This document shows, piece after piece, positions 33,557 through 41,559 of a stretch of 64,000 nucleotides of DNA (position 1 is the first letter of the stretch; every line of letters starts with the position of its first letter). The notes below the pieces were generated by a model that did not search any database, was not told where the DNA came from, and worked only from the letters and a program-made list of their open reading frames with translations. The stretch comes from SZAS-79 sp965279075 (GTDB taxonomy: Bacteria; Pseudomonadota; Gammaproteobacteria; Burkholderiales; SG8-39). The position numbers and the translations under genes were made by a program. The stretch covers positions 930,001 to 994,000 of the forward strand of contig CBDIHI010000012.1 in the NCBI GenBank assembly GCA_965279075.1, given 5' to 3'.

Positions 33557-34608
33557 TGGCCAGGCCCGTCACGATACTGACGGGGGCCCTCGGCGCCGGC
33601 AAGACCACGCTGCTGAATGCCGCGCTGAAGTTCGGCGCGATCCGCGACGCGGCGGTCATCGTCAACGAGTTCGGTGCGGTCGGCATCGACCATGCGCTGA
33701 TCGAGTCCTCCAGCGAGGATGTGGTGCTGCTGCCGGGCGGTTGTGTGTGCTGCCAAGTGCGCGCGGACCTCGCTGAGGCGCTGATGCGCCTCGAGCGCAG
33801 CGTCGCCCACGGCGAGATTCCCGCCTTCCGGCGCATCGTCATCGAGACCAGCGGCCTGGCCGAGCCTGGCCCCATCCTGCAGCTCTTCGCCGAGTCGCCC
33901 GCGCTGGCGGGCCGCTACCGGCTGGATGCGGTGGTGACGGTCGTCGATGCGTCGCTGGGGGACGCGGCGCTGGCCGAAGAAGGCACGGCTTGGCGGCAGG
34001 CGCTGCTCGCCGACCGGTTGGTCGTCACGAAAGCCGAGGGGGCCGATCCGGCGGCGCTTGCGGCTTTGGAGGCGCGGCTCGCCGGGCTCAACCACCACGC
34101 GGAGCTAGTCCGCGCCCAGCGCGGGGCAGCGGAGGCCGCATGGTTCGCGCCCGCGTCTTCGGCGGAGGGGCGCCTGGTATCCGCCGACGCGCTGCATGCC
34201 GCGCACGACGAGGCCGTGACTTCATTCGTCCTGGAGTGGGATACGCGCGAGCCGCTCGCAGCGATCGGCTGGTGGCTGCAGGGCCTCGCCGACACTTACG
34301 GGGCGAGGCTGCTGCGGGTCAAGGGCATCGTCTCCGTGCAGGAGGACCCGCATGCGGTGGCAGTGCACGCGATCCAGCACATCGTCGCGCCGCCGGATTT
34401 CCTTGCCTCACCCGGCGAAGGAAGCCGGGTGGTGTTCATCACCCGCGGGCTCGAACCGGGCGATGTGCGGCCGCAGGGGTGGCCGAGCGCAGCACGGGCC
34501 GCTCCACAGCAGGCGTCCCGGCCATCACCTTTCCTGCCGCAAGCAGCGACCACACAGACTCCGCCGCATCCGACAGGCGCTTCTTCCGGCGCAGCAGTTC
34601 GACGGTAA
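33556..34608 (+). CDS. COG0523 (CobW/UreG-like) P-loop GTPase
   Basis: The 350-residue protein has a Walker A G-A-L-G-A-G-K-T-T (residues 10-18), the COG0523 metal motif G-G-C-V-C-C (Cys63, 65, 66), E-T-S-G-L-A near 98 and a T-K-A-E guanine motif near 155. The C-terminal CobW_C domain ends near residue 300. COG0523 proteins are GTP-driven metal chaperones, usually for zinc or cobalt, and this one might load a metal into the amidohydrolase. The last ~45 residues (rich in Ala, Pro, Gln) look unlike the family. They overlap the convergent LysR gene by 170 bases, so the natural 3' end may have been lost. Confidence 0.85.
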   Translation: MARPVTILTGALGAGKTTLLNAALKFGAIRDAAVIVNEFGAVGIDHALIESSSEDVVLLPGGCVCCQVRADLAEALMRLERSVAHGEIPAFRRIVIETSGLAEPGPILQLFAESPALAGRYRLDAVVTVVDASLGDAALAEEGTAWRQALLADRLVVTKAEGADPAALAALEARLAGLNHHAELVRAQRGAAEAAWFAPASSAEGRLVSADALHAAHDEAVTSFVLEWDTREPLAAIGWWLQGLADTYGARLLRVKGIVSVQEDPHAVAVHAIQHIVAPPDFLASPGEGSRVVFITRGLEPGDVRPQGWPSAARAAPQQASRPSPFLPQAATTQTPPHPTGASSGAAVRR

Positions 34609-35428
34609 ACGGGATGTCCCAGTCGAGGCCGCCCACGCGCGTGAGGCTGCCGTCGCCGAGGTTGCGCTCGATTGTCGAGCGCGGCAGCCACGCCACGCCG
34701 AGGCCCTGCAGCGCGAGTTCCTTGAGCACGAAGATCAGCGGGTCGTCGAAGAGCTTCTGCGGACGCACTTCGGACACGCGCGCGGAAACTTCGTCGTCGA
34801 CCGCGCGACCGATGAAGGACGAGCGGCCGTAGGGCAGGTACACCAGCGGCGAGCCGGGGATCACCGGCAGGATGTAGCCGGGCATGCCTCGGCGCGAAGG
34901 CGCACAGACCGGGATCATCGGCTCGTCGCCGATCTCGATCGCCTCCAGGTCGGCGAAGCCCACCGGACGGGGGAGCGACGGGTGGCGATAGGACAGCGCC
35001 AGGTCGGCCTCTCCGGCCACGTAGCGTTCCGCGACCTCGTCGATGCGCTTGACCGAGCCACGGCCGACGATGGGACCGATCTCGCGGTTGAGCCGGGCGA
35101 GCAGCGCGGGGAAGATCCCCGCCGAGCACGGCGTGGGCATCAGGAACGAAACTGTAGGCGCGGAGTCGGTCGCGTTCGCTCGCATCGACGCACGAAAATC
35201 CAGCAGCGGTTCGACGCTCCCCACCGCGATCGGCAGCAACTGCTGGCCGGGCGCGGTCAGTTCGACCGGGTGGCTGCTGCGGTCGAACAGGGGCGCGCCG
35301 ACCCAGTCCTCAAGCGCCTGGATGCGGCGGCTGAAGGCGGACTGGGTGACGTGCCTTTCCGTGGCGGCTTTCGAGAAGTTGCCTGTACGGACGAGGGCGA
35401 GGAAGTCCTGCAGCCAGTAGAGTTCCAT
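34439..35428 (-). CDS. LysR-family transcriptional regulator
   Basis: The 329-residue protein has the N-terminal helix-turn-helix F-S-K-A-A-T-E-R-H-V-T-Q-S-A-F-S-R-R and the continuing I-Q-A-L-E-D-W-V-G-A-P-L-F-D-R. An effector-binding domain follows, covering ~90-290. It would bind a small-molecule inducer and activate or repress target genes. The final ~30 residues are proline/alanine-rich, go beyond the usual family end and run antisense into the GTPase gene. It is nine bases downstream of the glycine-zipper gene on the same strand. The 27960 operon is a possible target, but no T-N11-A box was assigned. Confidence 0.9.
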   Translation of the reverse strand: MELYWLQDFLALVRTGNFSKAATERHVTQSAFSRRIQALEDWVGAPLFDRSSHPVELTAPGQQLLPIAVGSVEPLLDFRASMRANATDSAPTVSFLMPTPCSAGIFPALLARLNREIGPIVGRGSVKRIDEVAERYVAGEADLALSYRHPSLPRPVGFADLEAIEIGDEPMIPVCAPSRRGMPGYILPVIPGSPLVYLPYGRSSFIGRAVDDEVSARVSEVRPQKLFDDPLIFVLKELALQGLGVAWLPRSTIERNLGDGSLTRVGGLDWDIPFTVELLRRKKRLSDAAESVWSLLAAGKVMAGTPAVERPVLRSATPAAAHRPVRARG

Positions 35429-35437
35429 CCACCCAGT

Positions 35438-36199
35438 TTAGCGCACGTCCGACTGCAGCGCCCCGTTGACCACGCGCACATGGTCACCCGCGCGCCAGGT
35501 CGGCGCCGAGGCCATTGAGATCGTGCGGTAGCTGCCGTCCTCCATGCGCACGCCGACCTCGTAGGCCTTGGTGCCGCGCGCGTTCTTCTCGATCTGGTGG
35601 CCGGCATAGGCGCCGCCCGCCGCGCCGAGCACGGTGGCGATCTTGTTGCCAGCGCCGCCCCCGACCTGGTGGCCGAGGATCAGGCCGCCGATGCCGCCGG
35701 CCACGGCGCCGAGGCCCGTGCCCTGGCCCTTCTGCTCGACCTCACGCATCGACTCGACGACCCCGCAGTCGATGCAGGCCTGCCGGGCGGCAGCAACGGG
35801 TGCCGGAGGCTGCGCCGGACGATAATCGGGCGGCACGGCCGGGTAGGTGCCCGGCGCGGGCACCTGCGCGACCTGCACCGGCTCGGGTTGCGGCGCAGGC
35901 GGCAGGCTTGCCGCTTGATGCACGATCGGCTTGGGCTTCGGCACGGCCTTGGCCACGGGCTTGGCGACCGGGGCCGGTTCTGGGGCGGCTGCTGCAACGG
36001 GCTGGGGCGCAGGGGCAGGGGCCGTCACCGGTGCGGCAACCACCTGCGATTGGGCCTGCTGCGCCGAGCCTTTCGACAGCAGTCCGGTCATCGCGGCGAC
36101 GCCTACGCCCGAGGCGATGATTACGGCGACGGCGGCAGAGGCGACGAGCGGATGCAGGCCGGTACGTGCAGCAGCGGTATTCGTGGTCGTAGCTTCCAT
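35438..36199 (-). CDS. Glycine-zipper 2TM-domain envelope protein
   Basis: This 253-residue protein has an N-terminal membrane anchor (~residues 17-40), a long Ala/Pro/Val-rich spacer (45-130), a Cys-x2-Cys and a glycine-zipper domain (G-L-G-A-V-A-G-G-I-G-G-L-I-L-G-H near 165 onwards). The end is a small beta domain (Y-E-V-G-V-R-M-E-D-G-S). Related SlyB/Rcp-type proteins sit in the envelope and are stress-induced. CAAGGAGAACGCC precedes the ATG. The upstream region carries a sequence block shared with the envelope genes at 63 kb. The exact function is unknown. Confidence 0.85.
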   Translation of the reverse strand: MEATTTNTAAARTGLHPLVASAAVAVIIASGVGVAAMTGLLSKGSAQQAQSQVVAAPVTAPAPAPQPVAAAAPEPAPVAKPVAKAVPKPKPIVHQAASLPPAPQPEPVQVAQVPAPGTYPAVPPDYRPAQPPAPVAAARQACIDCGVVESMREVEQKGQGTGLGAVAGGIGGLILGHQVGGGAGNKIATVLGAAGGAYAGHQIEKNARGTKAYEVGVRMEDGSYRTISMASAPTWRAGDHVRVVNGALQSDVR

Positions 36200-36257
36200 G
36201 GCGTTCTCCTTGAGCGACTGGATTTCGACGCCAAGGCTACCCGGGTGCCTGCCCGGG

Positions 36258-36284
36258 GGAAGTGACCAATTGTTACGAAGTGTT
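36258..36284 (-). promoter_or_regulatory. Conserved upstream block of the glycine-zipper gene
   Basis: On the minus strand this 27-base block begins AACACTTCGTAACAATTGGT. It is identical at 19 of 27 positions to the block at 63028-63054 upstream of another envelope gene. CCTTG follows downstream of both. This suggests a shared promoter or binding site of an envelope-stress regulator. Confidence 0.4.
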
Positions 36285-36285
36285 G

Positions 36286-37800
36286 CTAACTCTCCGGCCG
36301 CATCTGCGGAAAGAGGATTACGTCACGGATCGAGGGGCTGTCCGTGAGGATCATCACGAGGCGGTCCACGCCTATGCCCGCGCCCGCGGTGGGGGGAAGG
36401 CCGTACTCAAGCGCGCGGATATAGTCGGCATCGAAAAACATCGCCTCCTGGTCGCCCGCGTCCTTCTTCTGCGCCTGCTCGAGGAAGCGCGCGGCCTGGT
36501 CCTCGGGGTCGTTCAGCTCCGAGAACCCGTTGGCCATTTCCTTCGCGTCGATGAAGAGCTCGAAGCGGTCGACGAGTTCCGGGTCGCGGTCGGCGCGGCG
36601 CGCGAGCGGCGAGACTTCCGCCGGGTATTCGGTGACGAAGGTCGGCTGCTGCAGGTGCTTCTCCGCCACGGCTTCGAACAGCATCAGCTGCAGCGAGCCC
36701 CAGCCGTGGTGGCCTTCGACCGCGCCGCCGAGCTGTTTCACGCGGGCCTCCAGGAACTTGCGGTCGCGCAGGTCGGCTGTCGCGCTCTGCGGGTCGTGTT
36801 TGCGGATCGCCTCGGGGATCGGCAGCCGCGCGAAGGGCTTGCCGAGGTCGATCGCGGTACCTTGGTAGGTGACCTGTTCGGTGCCCAGCGCAGTTCGCGC
36901 CGCGTTGCGAACGATCCTTTCGGTGAGCTCCATCATGTACTCGACCGTCTCGTAGGCGCAGTACATTTCCATCATCGTGAACTCGGGGTTGTGCCGCGTG
37001 GACATGCCCTCGTTCCTGAAGTTGCGGTTGATCTCGAACACGCGCTCCATGCCGCCGACCACGAGCCGCTTGAGGTACAGCTCCGGCGCGATGCGCAGGA
37101 ACAGCTCCATGTCGAGGGCGTTGTGGTGCGTCTTGAAGGGGCGCGCCGCGGCGCCGCCGGGAATCGAATGCATCATCGGCGTCTCGACCTCGAGGAAACC
37201 CTCGGTCACCATCGACTCGCGGATCGACTGCACGATCTTCGAGCGCTCGACGAAGACCTTGCGCGAGCCTTCGTTCACGATCAGGTCGACGTAGCGCTGG
37301 CGGTAGCGCACCTCCTGGTCGGAGAGGCCGTGGAACTTCTCGGGGAGCGGGCGCAGCGCCTTTGTCAGCAGGCGCAGCTGCGAAGCCTGCACCGTGAGCT
37401 CGCCCTTGTTGGTCTTGAACAGCGTGCCGGACACGCCGAGGATGTCGCCGAGGTCCCAGTGCTTGAAGGCGTCGTGCACGGCCTCGCCCGTCACGTCGTT
37501 GGTCACGTAGATCTGGATACGGCCGGAGCCGTCCTGCAGGGTGGCGAAGCTCGCCTTGCCCATCACGCGCTTGAGCACCATGCGGCCTGCGACCGTGGCC
37601 GCGGGCTTCATCCCTTCGAGCGCGGGTTTGTCCAGCGCGCCGAACTCCGCCGTCAGCGCGGTCATCGCGTGGATGCGCCGGAAGTCGTTGGGGAACACGC
37701 CGCCGGCCTCGCGGAGCCTGGCCAGCTTCTCGCGGCGCTCGGCGATGATCTTGTTCTCGTCCTGCGGCTCGCCCTGCACCGCCCCTTTGTCGTCGCTCAT
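36286..37800 (-). CDS. lysS: Lysyl-tRNA synthetase, class II
   Basis: The 504-residue enzyme has an N-terminal OB-fold anticodon domain (~65-175) and a class II catalytic core. Motif 2 is seen as F-R-N-E-G-M-S-T-R-H-N-P-E-F-T near 270, and motif 3 near the end as G-I-G-V-D-R-L-V-M. It charges tRNA-Lys with lysine using ATP. ATG 37800 lies two bases after the prfB stop, so the two form the prfB-lysS operon seen in many proteobacteria. The length and motifs are normal. Confidence 0.97.
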   Translation of the reverse strand: MSDDKGAVQGEPQDENKIIAERREKLARLREAGGVFPNDFRRIHAMTALTAEFGALDKPALEGMKPAATVAGRMVLKRVMGKASFATLQDGSGRIQIYVTNDVTGEAVHDAFKHWDLGDILGVSGTLFKTNKGELTVQASQLRLLTKALRPLPEKFHGLSDQEVRYRQRYVDLIVNEGSRKVFVERSKIVQSIRESMVTEGFLEVETPMMHSIPGGAAARPFKTHHNALDMELFLRIAPELYLKRLVVGGMERVFEINRNFRNEGMSTRHNPEFTMMEMYCAYETVEYMMELTERIVRNAARTALGTEQVTYQGTAIDLGKPFARLPIPEAIRKHDPQSATADLRDRKFLEARVKQLGGAVEGHHGWGSLQLMLFEAVAEKHLQQPTFVTEYPAEVSPLARRADRDPELVDRFELFIDAKEMANGFSELNDPEDQAARFLEQAQKKDAGDQEAMFFDADYIRALEYGLPPTAGAGIGVDRLVMILTDSPSIRDVILFPQMRPES

Positions 37801-37802
37801 GG

Positions 37803-38907
37803 TCAAACCCCCTGCTTCAGGCTGGCGGTGATGAAGTCGTCCAGGTCGCCGTCCAAGACGCCCTGGGTGTTGCCGATCTCCACGCCGGTGCGGAGATCCT
37901 TGATGCGCGACTGGTCGAGCACGTAGGACCGGATCTGGTGGCCCCAGCCGATGTCGGTCTTGGAGTCTTCCAATTTATCCTGCTCGGCCTGGCGCTTCCT
38001 CAGCTCCAGCTCGTAGAGGCGCGACTTCAGCATCGCCATCGCCTCGGCGCGGTTGCGGTGCTGCGAGCGGTCGTTCTGGCACTGCACGACGATGTTGGTC
38101 GGCAGGTGCGTGATCCGCACGGCGGAGTCCGTCTTGTTGATGTGCTGTCCGCCCGCGCCCGAGGCCCGGTAGGTGTCGATGCGGAGATCCGCTGGGTTGA
38201 TCTCCACCTCGATCGACTCGTCGACCTCGGGATAGACGAAGACGCTGGCGAACGAGGTGTGGCGGCGCGCGTTCGAGTCGAACGGGGACTTCCTGACCAG
38301 CCGGTGCACGCCGGTTTCCGTCCTCAGCGTGCCGTAGGCGTATTCGCCGGAGACCTTCAACGTCGCGCCCTTGATGCCCGCGACCTCGCCGTCGGACTGC
38401 TCGAGGATCTCGATGTTGAAACCGCGCTTCTCGCAGAAGCGCAGGTACATGCGCTCGAGCATCGAGGCCCAGTCCTGCGCCTCCGTGCCGCCCGAGCCCG
38501 CCTGGATGTCGACGAAACAGCTTGCCGGGTCCATGGGGTTGTTGAACATGCGCTGGAATTCCATACGCGATACGTTCTTCTCGATGCCCTTTACGTCCGA
38601 TTCGACGCTGACGAGGGTCTCGTCGTCGTTCTCCTCCCTGGACATGTCGAAGAGCTCGCGCGAGTCCGCCACGCCCGAGGCGATTTTCGTCAGGCTGTCG
38701 ACGATCGCGTCGAGGGTCTTCTTTTCGCGGCCCAGCTCCTGGGCGCGCTTCTGGTCGTTCCAGACCGCGGGGTCCTCGAGCTGGCGGGCGACTTCTTCCA
38801 GGCGTTGTTGCTTGGCATCGAAGTCAAAGATACCTCCGCAGCTCGGCCGAACGAGCTTCGAGGTCGGAAAGGAGGGATGCGAGCTGGTTGATGCGTTCGG
38901 CTTCCAT
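37803..38907 (-). CDS. prfB: Peptide chain release factor 2 with programmed +1 frameshift
   Basis: Translation starts at ATG 38907 and reads 27 codons (M-E-A-E-R-I-N-Q-L to R-R-Y-L) up to an in-frame TGA at 38826-38824. A +1 shift at CTT-TGA-C continues as D-F-D-A-K and on to the TGA at 37803, giving 367 residues, the normal RF2 size. The main frame contains S-P-F (R-K-S-P-F-D), which reads UGA/UAA, and G-G-Q (S-G-A-G-G-Q-H), which triggers peptide release. Low RF2 favours the shift, so the protein regulates its own synthesis. lysS follows two bases later. Confidence 0.97.
38823..38838 (-). promoter_or_regulatory. prfB programmed frameshift site
   Basis: The minus-strand sequence CGGAGGTATCTTTGAC has an internal Shine-Dalgarno element (GGAGG) three bases before the slippery CTT, then the TGA stop and a C. 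This is the classic RF2 autoregulatory frameshift arrangement. Confidence 0.96.
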
Positions 38908-38942
38908 GGTGCTCTTGTCTTGTGTCTGGCGGGGAGGGGCGG

Positions 38943-38971
38943 ATTATACAGGTGGGGTGGATGGGAGCTAA
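38943..38971 (-). promoter_or_regulatory. Probable prfB-lysS promoter
   Basis: A perfect minus-strand -10 element TATAAT lies at 38948-38943, with a weak -35 (TTAGCT at 38971-38966) 17 bases upstream. It is about 36 bases ahead of the prfB ATG, a suitable distance for the operon promoter. Confidence 0.5.
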
Positions 38972-39152
38972 GAAGTTGATTTTTGGAAGGGATTGGCAAG
39001 ATTCAGGAAGGAACTTCGCGGGCGTGCATCCAATGCCAATGTTTTGCCTATTTAAGAAATTTGTGATTAAGTCAACTTTGCTTGGCCTCTATTCGAGGAT
39101 GTAAGCCTGCTTCATAGTCAAACCGACCAAATGACCATTGTCGAGCGTGCAG

Positions 39153-39782
39153 ATGAGCAAACCCACGCGTACCGAAGAGCCGTATTCGCATGTTTGCCCG
39201 AATTGCAGATCTCCAGTCACCTTGGATGCCGCCGGGTGTGCGAACTGCGGGGCGAGTTTCGGGCAATCGGGAGGTTGGAGTCCGATCCCAAGCGGCCCTG
39301 AGCAGGAAAGTCCGCCGGCAGTGTTCTACCCATCCTTGGTTGCCGCCGGACTTGCGCTCTTGGTTGGGACCTTTTTGCCGGTTGGCTCATATGTCGCCGG
39401 AACTCTGCTTGGCGGCATGCACGGCCCTCACTTTCGGCTGCATCCACCGGCTGTGTACTTGGCGCTCGCCTATGTTCTTACGTACTTGCCCTATTTCATT
39501 CTGGCCAGTTATCTGCTGCATCGCAACGGCGTGGTCCGACGAGTTCCTTCGCGGTACCGAAGTGGCGGCTTGTTCGGGCTGGGCGCAGCGGTGATTCTTC
39601 TTTATTGCACAGCGCGAGTCCTGGCGTCGATGATCCCCGGCGGAGGTGCCGGCTTCTTTGTCATATCGCTTTCGCCCTATTTTGTGTGGCCGGCTGTCGC
39701 GGTCTTGATAGTGGCGGCCGCGCGATTTTTCATTGGTATCGGCATCGGAAAGAGTAGTGGTCAATCGGAATCGGCTCCTTGA
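39153..39782 (+). CDS. Zinc-ribbon membrane protein of unknown function
   Basis: This 209-residue protein begins with a zinc ribbon (C-P-N-C near 15 and C-A-N-C near 29, two C-x2-C pairs). A short linker and four hydrophobic segments follow (~62-82, ~102-125, ~142-165, ~175-197). I do not recognise a named family. ATG 39153 is preferred over an upstream TTG at 39138. The gene and its 5' flank have clearly lower GC than the surroundings; the 60 bases from 39001 are about 43% GC. This suggests it arrived with the adjacent toxin-antitoxin genes. Confidence 0.65.
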   Translation: MSKPTRTEEPYSHVCPNCRSPVTLDAAGCANCGASFGQSGGWSPIPSGPEQESPPAVFYPSLVAAGLALLVGTFLPVGSYVAGTLLGGMHGPHFRLHPPAVYLALAYVLTYLPYFILASYLLHRNGVVRRVPSRYRSGGLFGLGAAVILLYCTARVLASMIPGGGAGFFVISLSPYFVWPAVAVLIVAAARFFIGIGIGKSSGQSESAP

Positions 39783-39806
39783 CGACATCCGTCATTGACG
39801 TATACT
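39779..39806 (+). promoter_or_regulatory. Promoter and operator of the toxin-antitoxin pair
   Basis: TTGACG at 39779-39784 and TATACT at 39801-39806 are 16 bases apart. The dyad TGACG-ACATC-CGTCA (39780-39794) overlaps the -35 and spacer, a typical site for an antitoxin repressor. The predicted transcription start falls at or one base before the toxin ATG (39813), implying a leaderless mRNA. Confidence 0.55.
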
Positions 39807-39812
39807 TCTTGC

Positions 39813-40124
39813 ATGTTCAGCTTCATTGAAACGAAGCTGTTCTCCCGGCTCCGTGCGGATTACCTGACGGACGACGAATACGCCTTGCTGCAGCGCGCCC
39901 TGATCGAGATTCCGGAACAAGGCGCGCTCGTTCCGGGTTCCGGCGGCGTGCGCAAGATGCGGTGGTCACAGCCGGGGCGAGGCAAGCGGGGCGGGATACG
40001 AGTGATCTACTATGCCAAGACCCGGGAAGGGGTCATCTGGATGTTGACGATCTACGCGAAGAACGAAGAGGAAAGCATCCCTGCCCACATCCTTCGCAGG
40101 ATCAAGGAGGAAATCGATGGCTAA
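39813..40124 (+). CDS. RelE/HigB-like toxin of a type II toxin-antitoxin system
   Basis: The 103-residue protein has the RelE/HigB pattern: R-K-M-R-W-S near 47, G-K-R-G-G-I-R-V-I-Y-Y near 57, the strand V-I-W-M-L-T-I-Y-A-K-N-E near 75 and a basic helix at the end. Such toxins cut mRNA, usually on the ribosome. The start is ATG 39813, seven bases after a strong -10 element. The downstream HTH gene overlaps by eight bases, and the toxin-first order is that of HigBA. Confidence 0.88.
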   Translation: MFSFIETKLFSRLRADYLTDDEYALLQRALIEIPEQGALVPGSGGVRKMRWSQPGRGKRGGIRVIYYAKTREGVIWMLTIYAKNEEESIPAHILRRIKEEIDG

Positions 40125-40389
40125 AGCCAGGCGCAACATCGGCGAGGAGATCCTCGAAGGCATCGGCGAAATCAAGCGCGGCGAGCACGGCCGCGTAATC
40201 AACGTCCCGTCCGTGGCTTCGGTTCGCGAAAAGACCGGCCTGTCGCAATCGCGCTTCGCTGAGCTCCTCGGCGTGTCGGTGCGAACGCTGCAGGAATGGG
40301 AGCAGGGCCGGCGGGCGCCGTCCGGCGCGGCCCGCACGCTATTGCTGATTGCGCAGAGGAACCCGGGAGCGTTGCTCGAAGTGGCCTAA
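40117..40389 (+). CDS. HigA-like helix-turn-helix antitoxin
   Basis: This 90-residue protein has an XRE-type helix-turn-helix (L-S-Q-S-R-F-A-E-L-L-G-V-S-V-R-T-L-Q-E-W-E-Q-G-R) in its C-terminal half, preceded by a helical arm that could wrap the toxin. It should neutralise the upstream RelE/HigB-like toxin and repress the promoter at 39779 through the TGACG dyad. Its ATG lies eight bases inside the toxin gene, ensuring coupled synthesis. Confidence 0.88.
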   Translation: MAKARRNIGEEILEGIGEIKRGEHGRVINVPSVASVREKTGLSQSRFAELLGVSVRTLQEWEQGRRAPSGAARTLLLIAQRNPGALLEVA

Positions 40390-40418
40390 CCGGCGAACAT
40401 AAAGGGGCAAGGAAAAAT

Positions 40419-41021
40419 ATGAGCAACAGCGGCCTGATCCTCGGCGTGGACCTCGACGGCGTGTGTTCGGACTTCTATGGCCGCATGCGCGAGATCGCGG
40501 CGGAGTGGTTCGAACGGCCGGTGGGGGAACTCCCCGCCGAGGTCTCCTACGGCCTGGCGGAGTGGGGCGTGACGGACCGCGAGCAGTACGAGAGCCTGCA
40601 CCGCTTCGCGGTCACGCAGCGCAACCTCTTCAAGACTTCGCCGATGATTCCCGGCGCTCGGCGGACGCTGCGGCAACTGTCCGACGAGGGGGTGAGGGTG
40701 CGGATCATCACGCACCGCCTGTTCATCCACTATTTCCACAACACGGCAGTGAGCCAGACGATCGACTGGCTGGACGAGCACGGGATTCCCTACTGGGACC
40801 TGTGCTTCATGAAGGCCAAGGAACAGGTCGGCGCCGACATCTACATCGACGACGCGACCGAGAACATCGAGACGCTGCGGGGCAAGGGCCTGTTCACGAT
40901 CTGCTTCGCGAACAGCACGAACAAGGGCATCGCCACGCCGCGGGCGGAGAACTGGGAGCAGGTCTACGAAATCGTGAACGACCGCCGCGACGCGTTCGCG
41001 AAGCTGCGCGGGACCGCCTGA
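40419..41021 (+). CDS. 5'(3')-deoxyribonucleotidase-like HAD protein
   Basis: The 200-residue protein begins with the HAD nucleophile motif G-V-D-L-D-G-V-C-S-D. It continues with I-I-T-H-R for motif II and Y-I-D-D-A-T-E-N for motif IV, the pattern of the NT5C-type 5' nucleotidases. It should remove phosphate from a nucleotide. The ATG at 40419 has CAAGGA upstream. It lies 29 bases after the antitoxin but has the GC content of the chromosome, so it is probably not part of that module. Confidence 0.8.
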   Translation: MSNSGLILGVDLDGVCSDFYGRMREIAAEWFERPVGELPAEVSYGLAEWGVTDREQYESLHRFAVTQRNLFKTSPMIPGARRTLRQLSDEGVRVRIITHRLFIHYFHNTAVSQTIDWLDEHGIPYWDLCFMKAKEQVGADIYIDDATENIETLRGKGLFTICFANSTNKGIATPRAENWEQVYEIVNDRRDAFAKLRGTA

Positions 41022-41029
41022 CCGCGCCC

Positions 41030-41506
41030 ATGGGCCTCGCCCTCGCCCAGGCGGTCTCCGCAGAGGACATCGGGACGATCCGCGCGCTGTTCCGCGAGTA
41101 CCAGCAGTCCCTGGGCGTAAACCTGTGCTTCCAGGGTTTCGAAGAGGAGCTGGCGGCGCTGCCGGGGGACTATGCGCAGCCGGGCGGCAGGCTGTACCTA
41201 GGCCTCGACGGGGGGCAATCCGCCTGCTGCATCGCCCTGCGCAGGCTCGACGCGGCGACGGCCGAAATGAAGCGCCTCTACGTGCGCCCGGCTTTTCGCG
41301 GCAAGGGCCATGGACGGGTCCTCGCCCGCAGGGTGATCGACGACGCGAAGGCGGCGGGCGCGGCGCGGATCGTGCTCGACACGCTCCCAGACATGAGGAG
41401 CGCGCAGGCGATGTACGAAGCGTTCGGCTTCCGCGACATCCCGCCCTACACGCACAACCCGGTGCCTGGGGCGAGGTTCATGGGGCTGGACCTCGGGACG
41501 GCCTGA
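41030..41506 (+). CDS. GNAT-family N-acetyltransferase
   Basis: The 158-residue protein has the acetyl-CoA-binding motif A of the GNAT fold (Y-V-R-P-A-F-R-G-K-G-H-G-R near 85) and the following V-L-D-T-L and A-Q-A-M-Y-E-A-F-G-F segments. It transfers an acetyl group to an amine; the acceptor is unknown. ATG 41030 lies eight bases after the nucleotidase stop, so the two may be co-transcribed. Confidence 0.88.
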   Translation: MGLALAQAVSAEDIGTIRALFREYQQSLGVNLCFQGFEEELAALPGDYAQPGGRLYLGLDGGQSACCIALRRLDAATAEMKRLYVRPAFRGKGHGRVLARRVIDDAKAAGAARIVLDTLPDMRSAQAMYEAFGFRDIPPYTHNPVPGARFMGLDLGTA

Positions 41507-41559
41507 ACCGGGCGGGTTGGGCCATACTCGGGGCCAACCCCAACAGGACCCCGCCGCCC

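Noticed and set aside
38823..38907. Frameshift in prfB as a sequencing error or pseudogene
   Set aside because: The CTT-TGA-C site with an internal Shine-Dalgarno is the conserved programmed frameshift of RF2.
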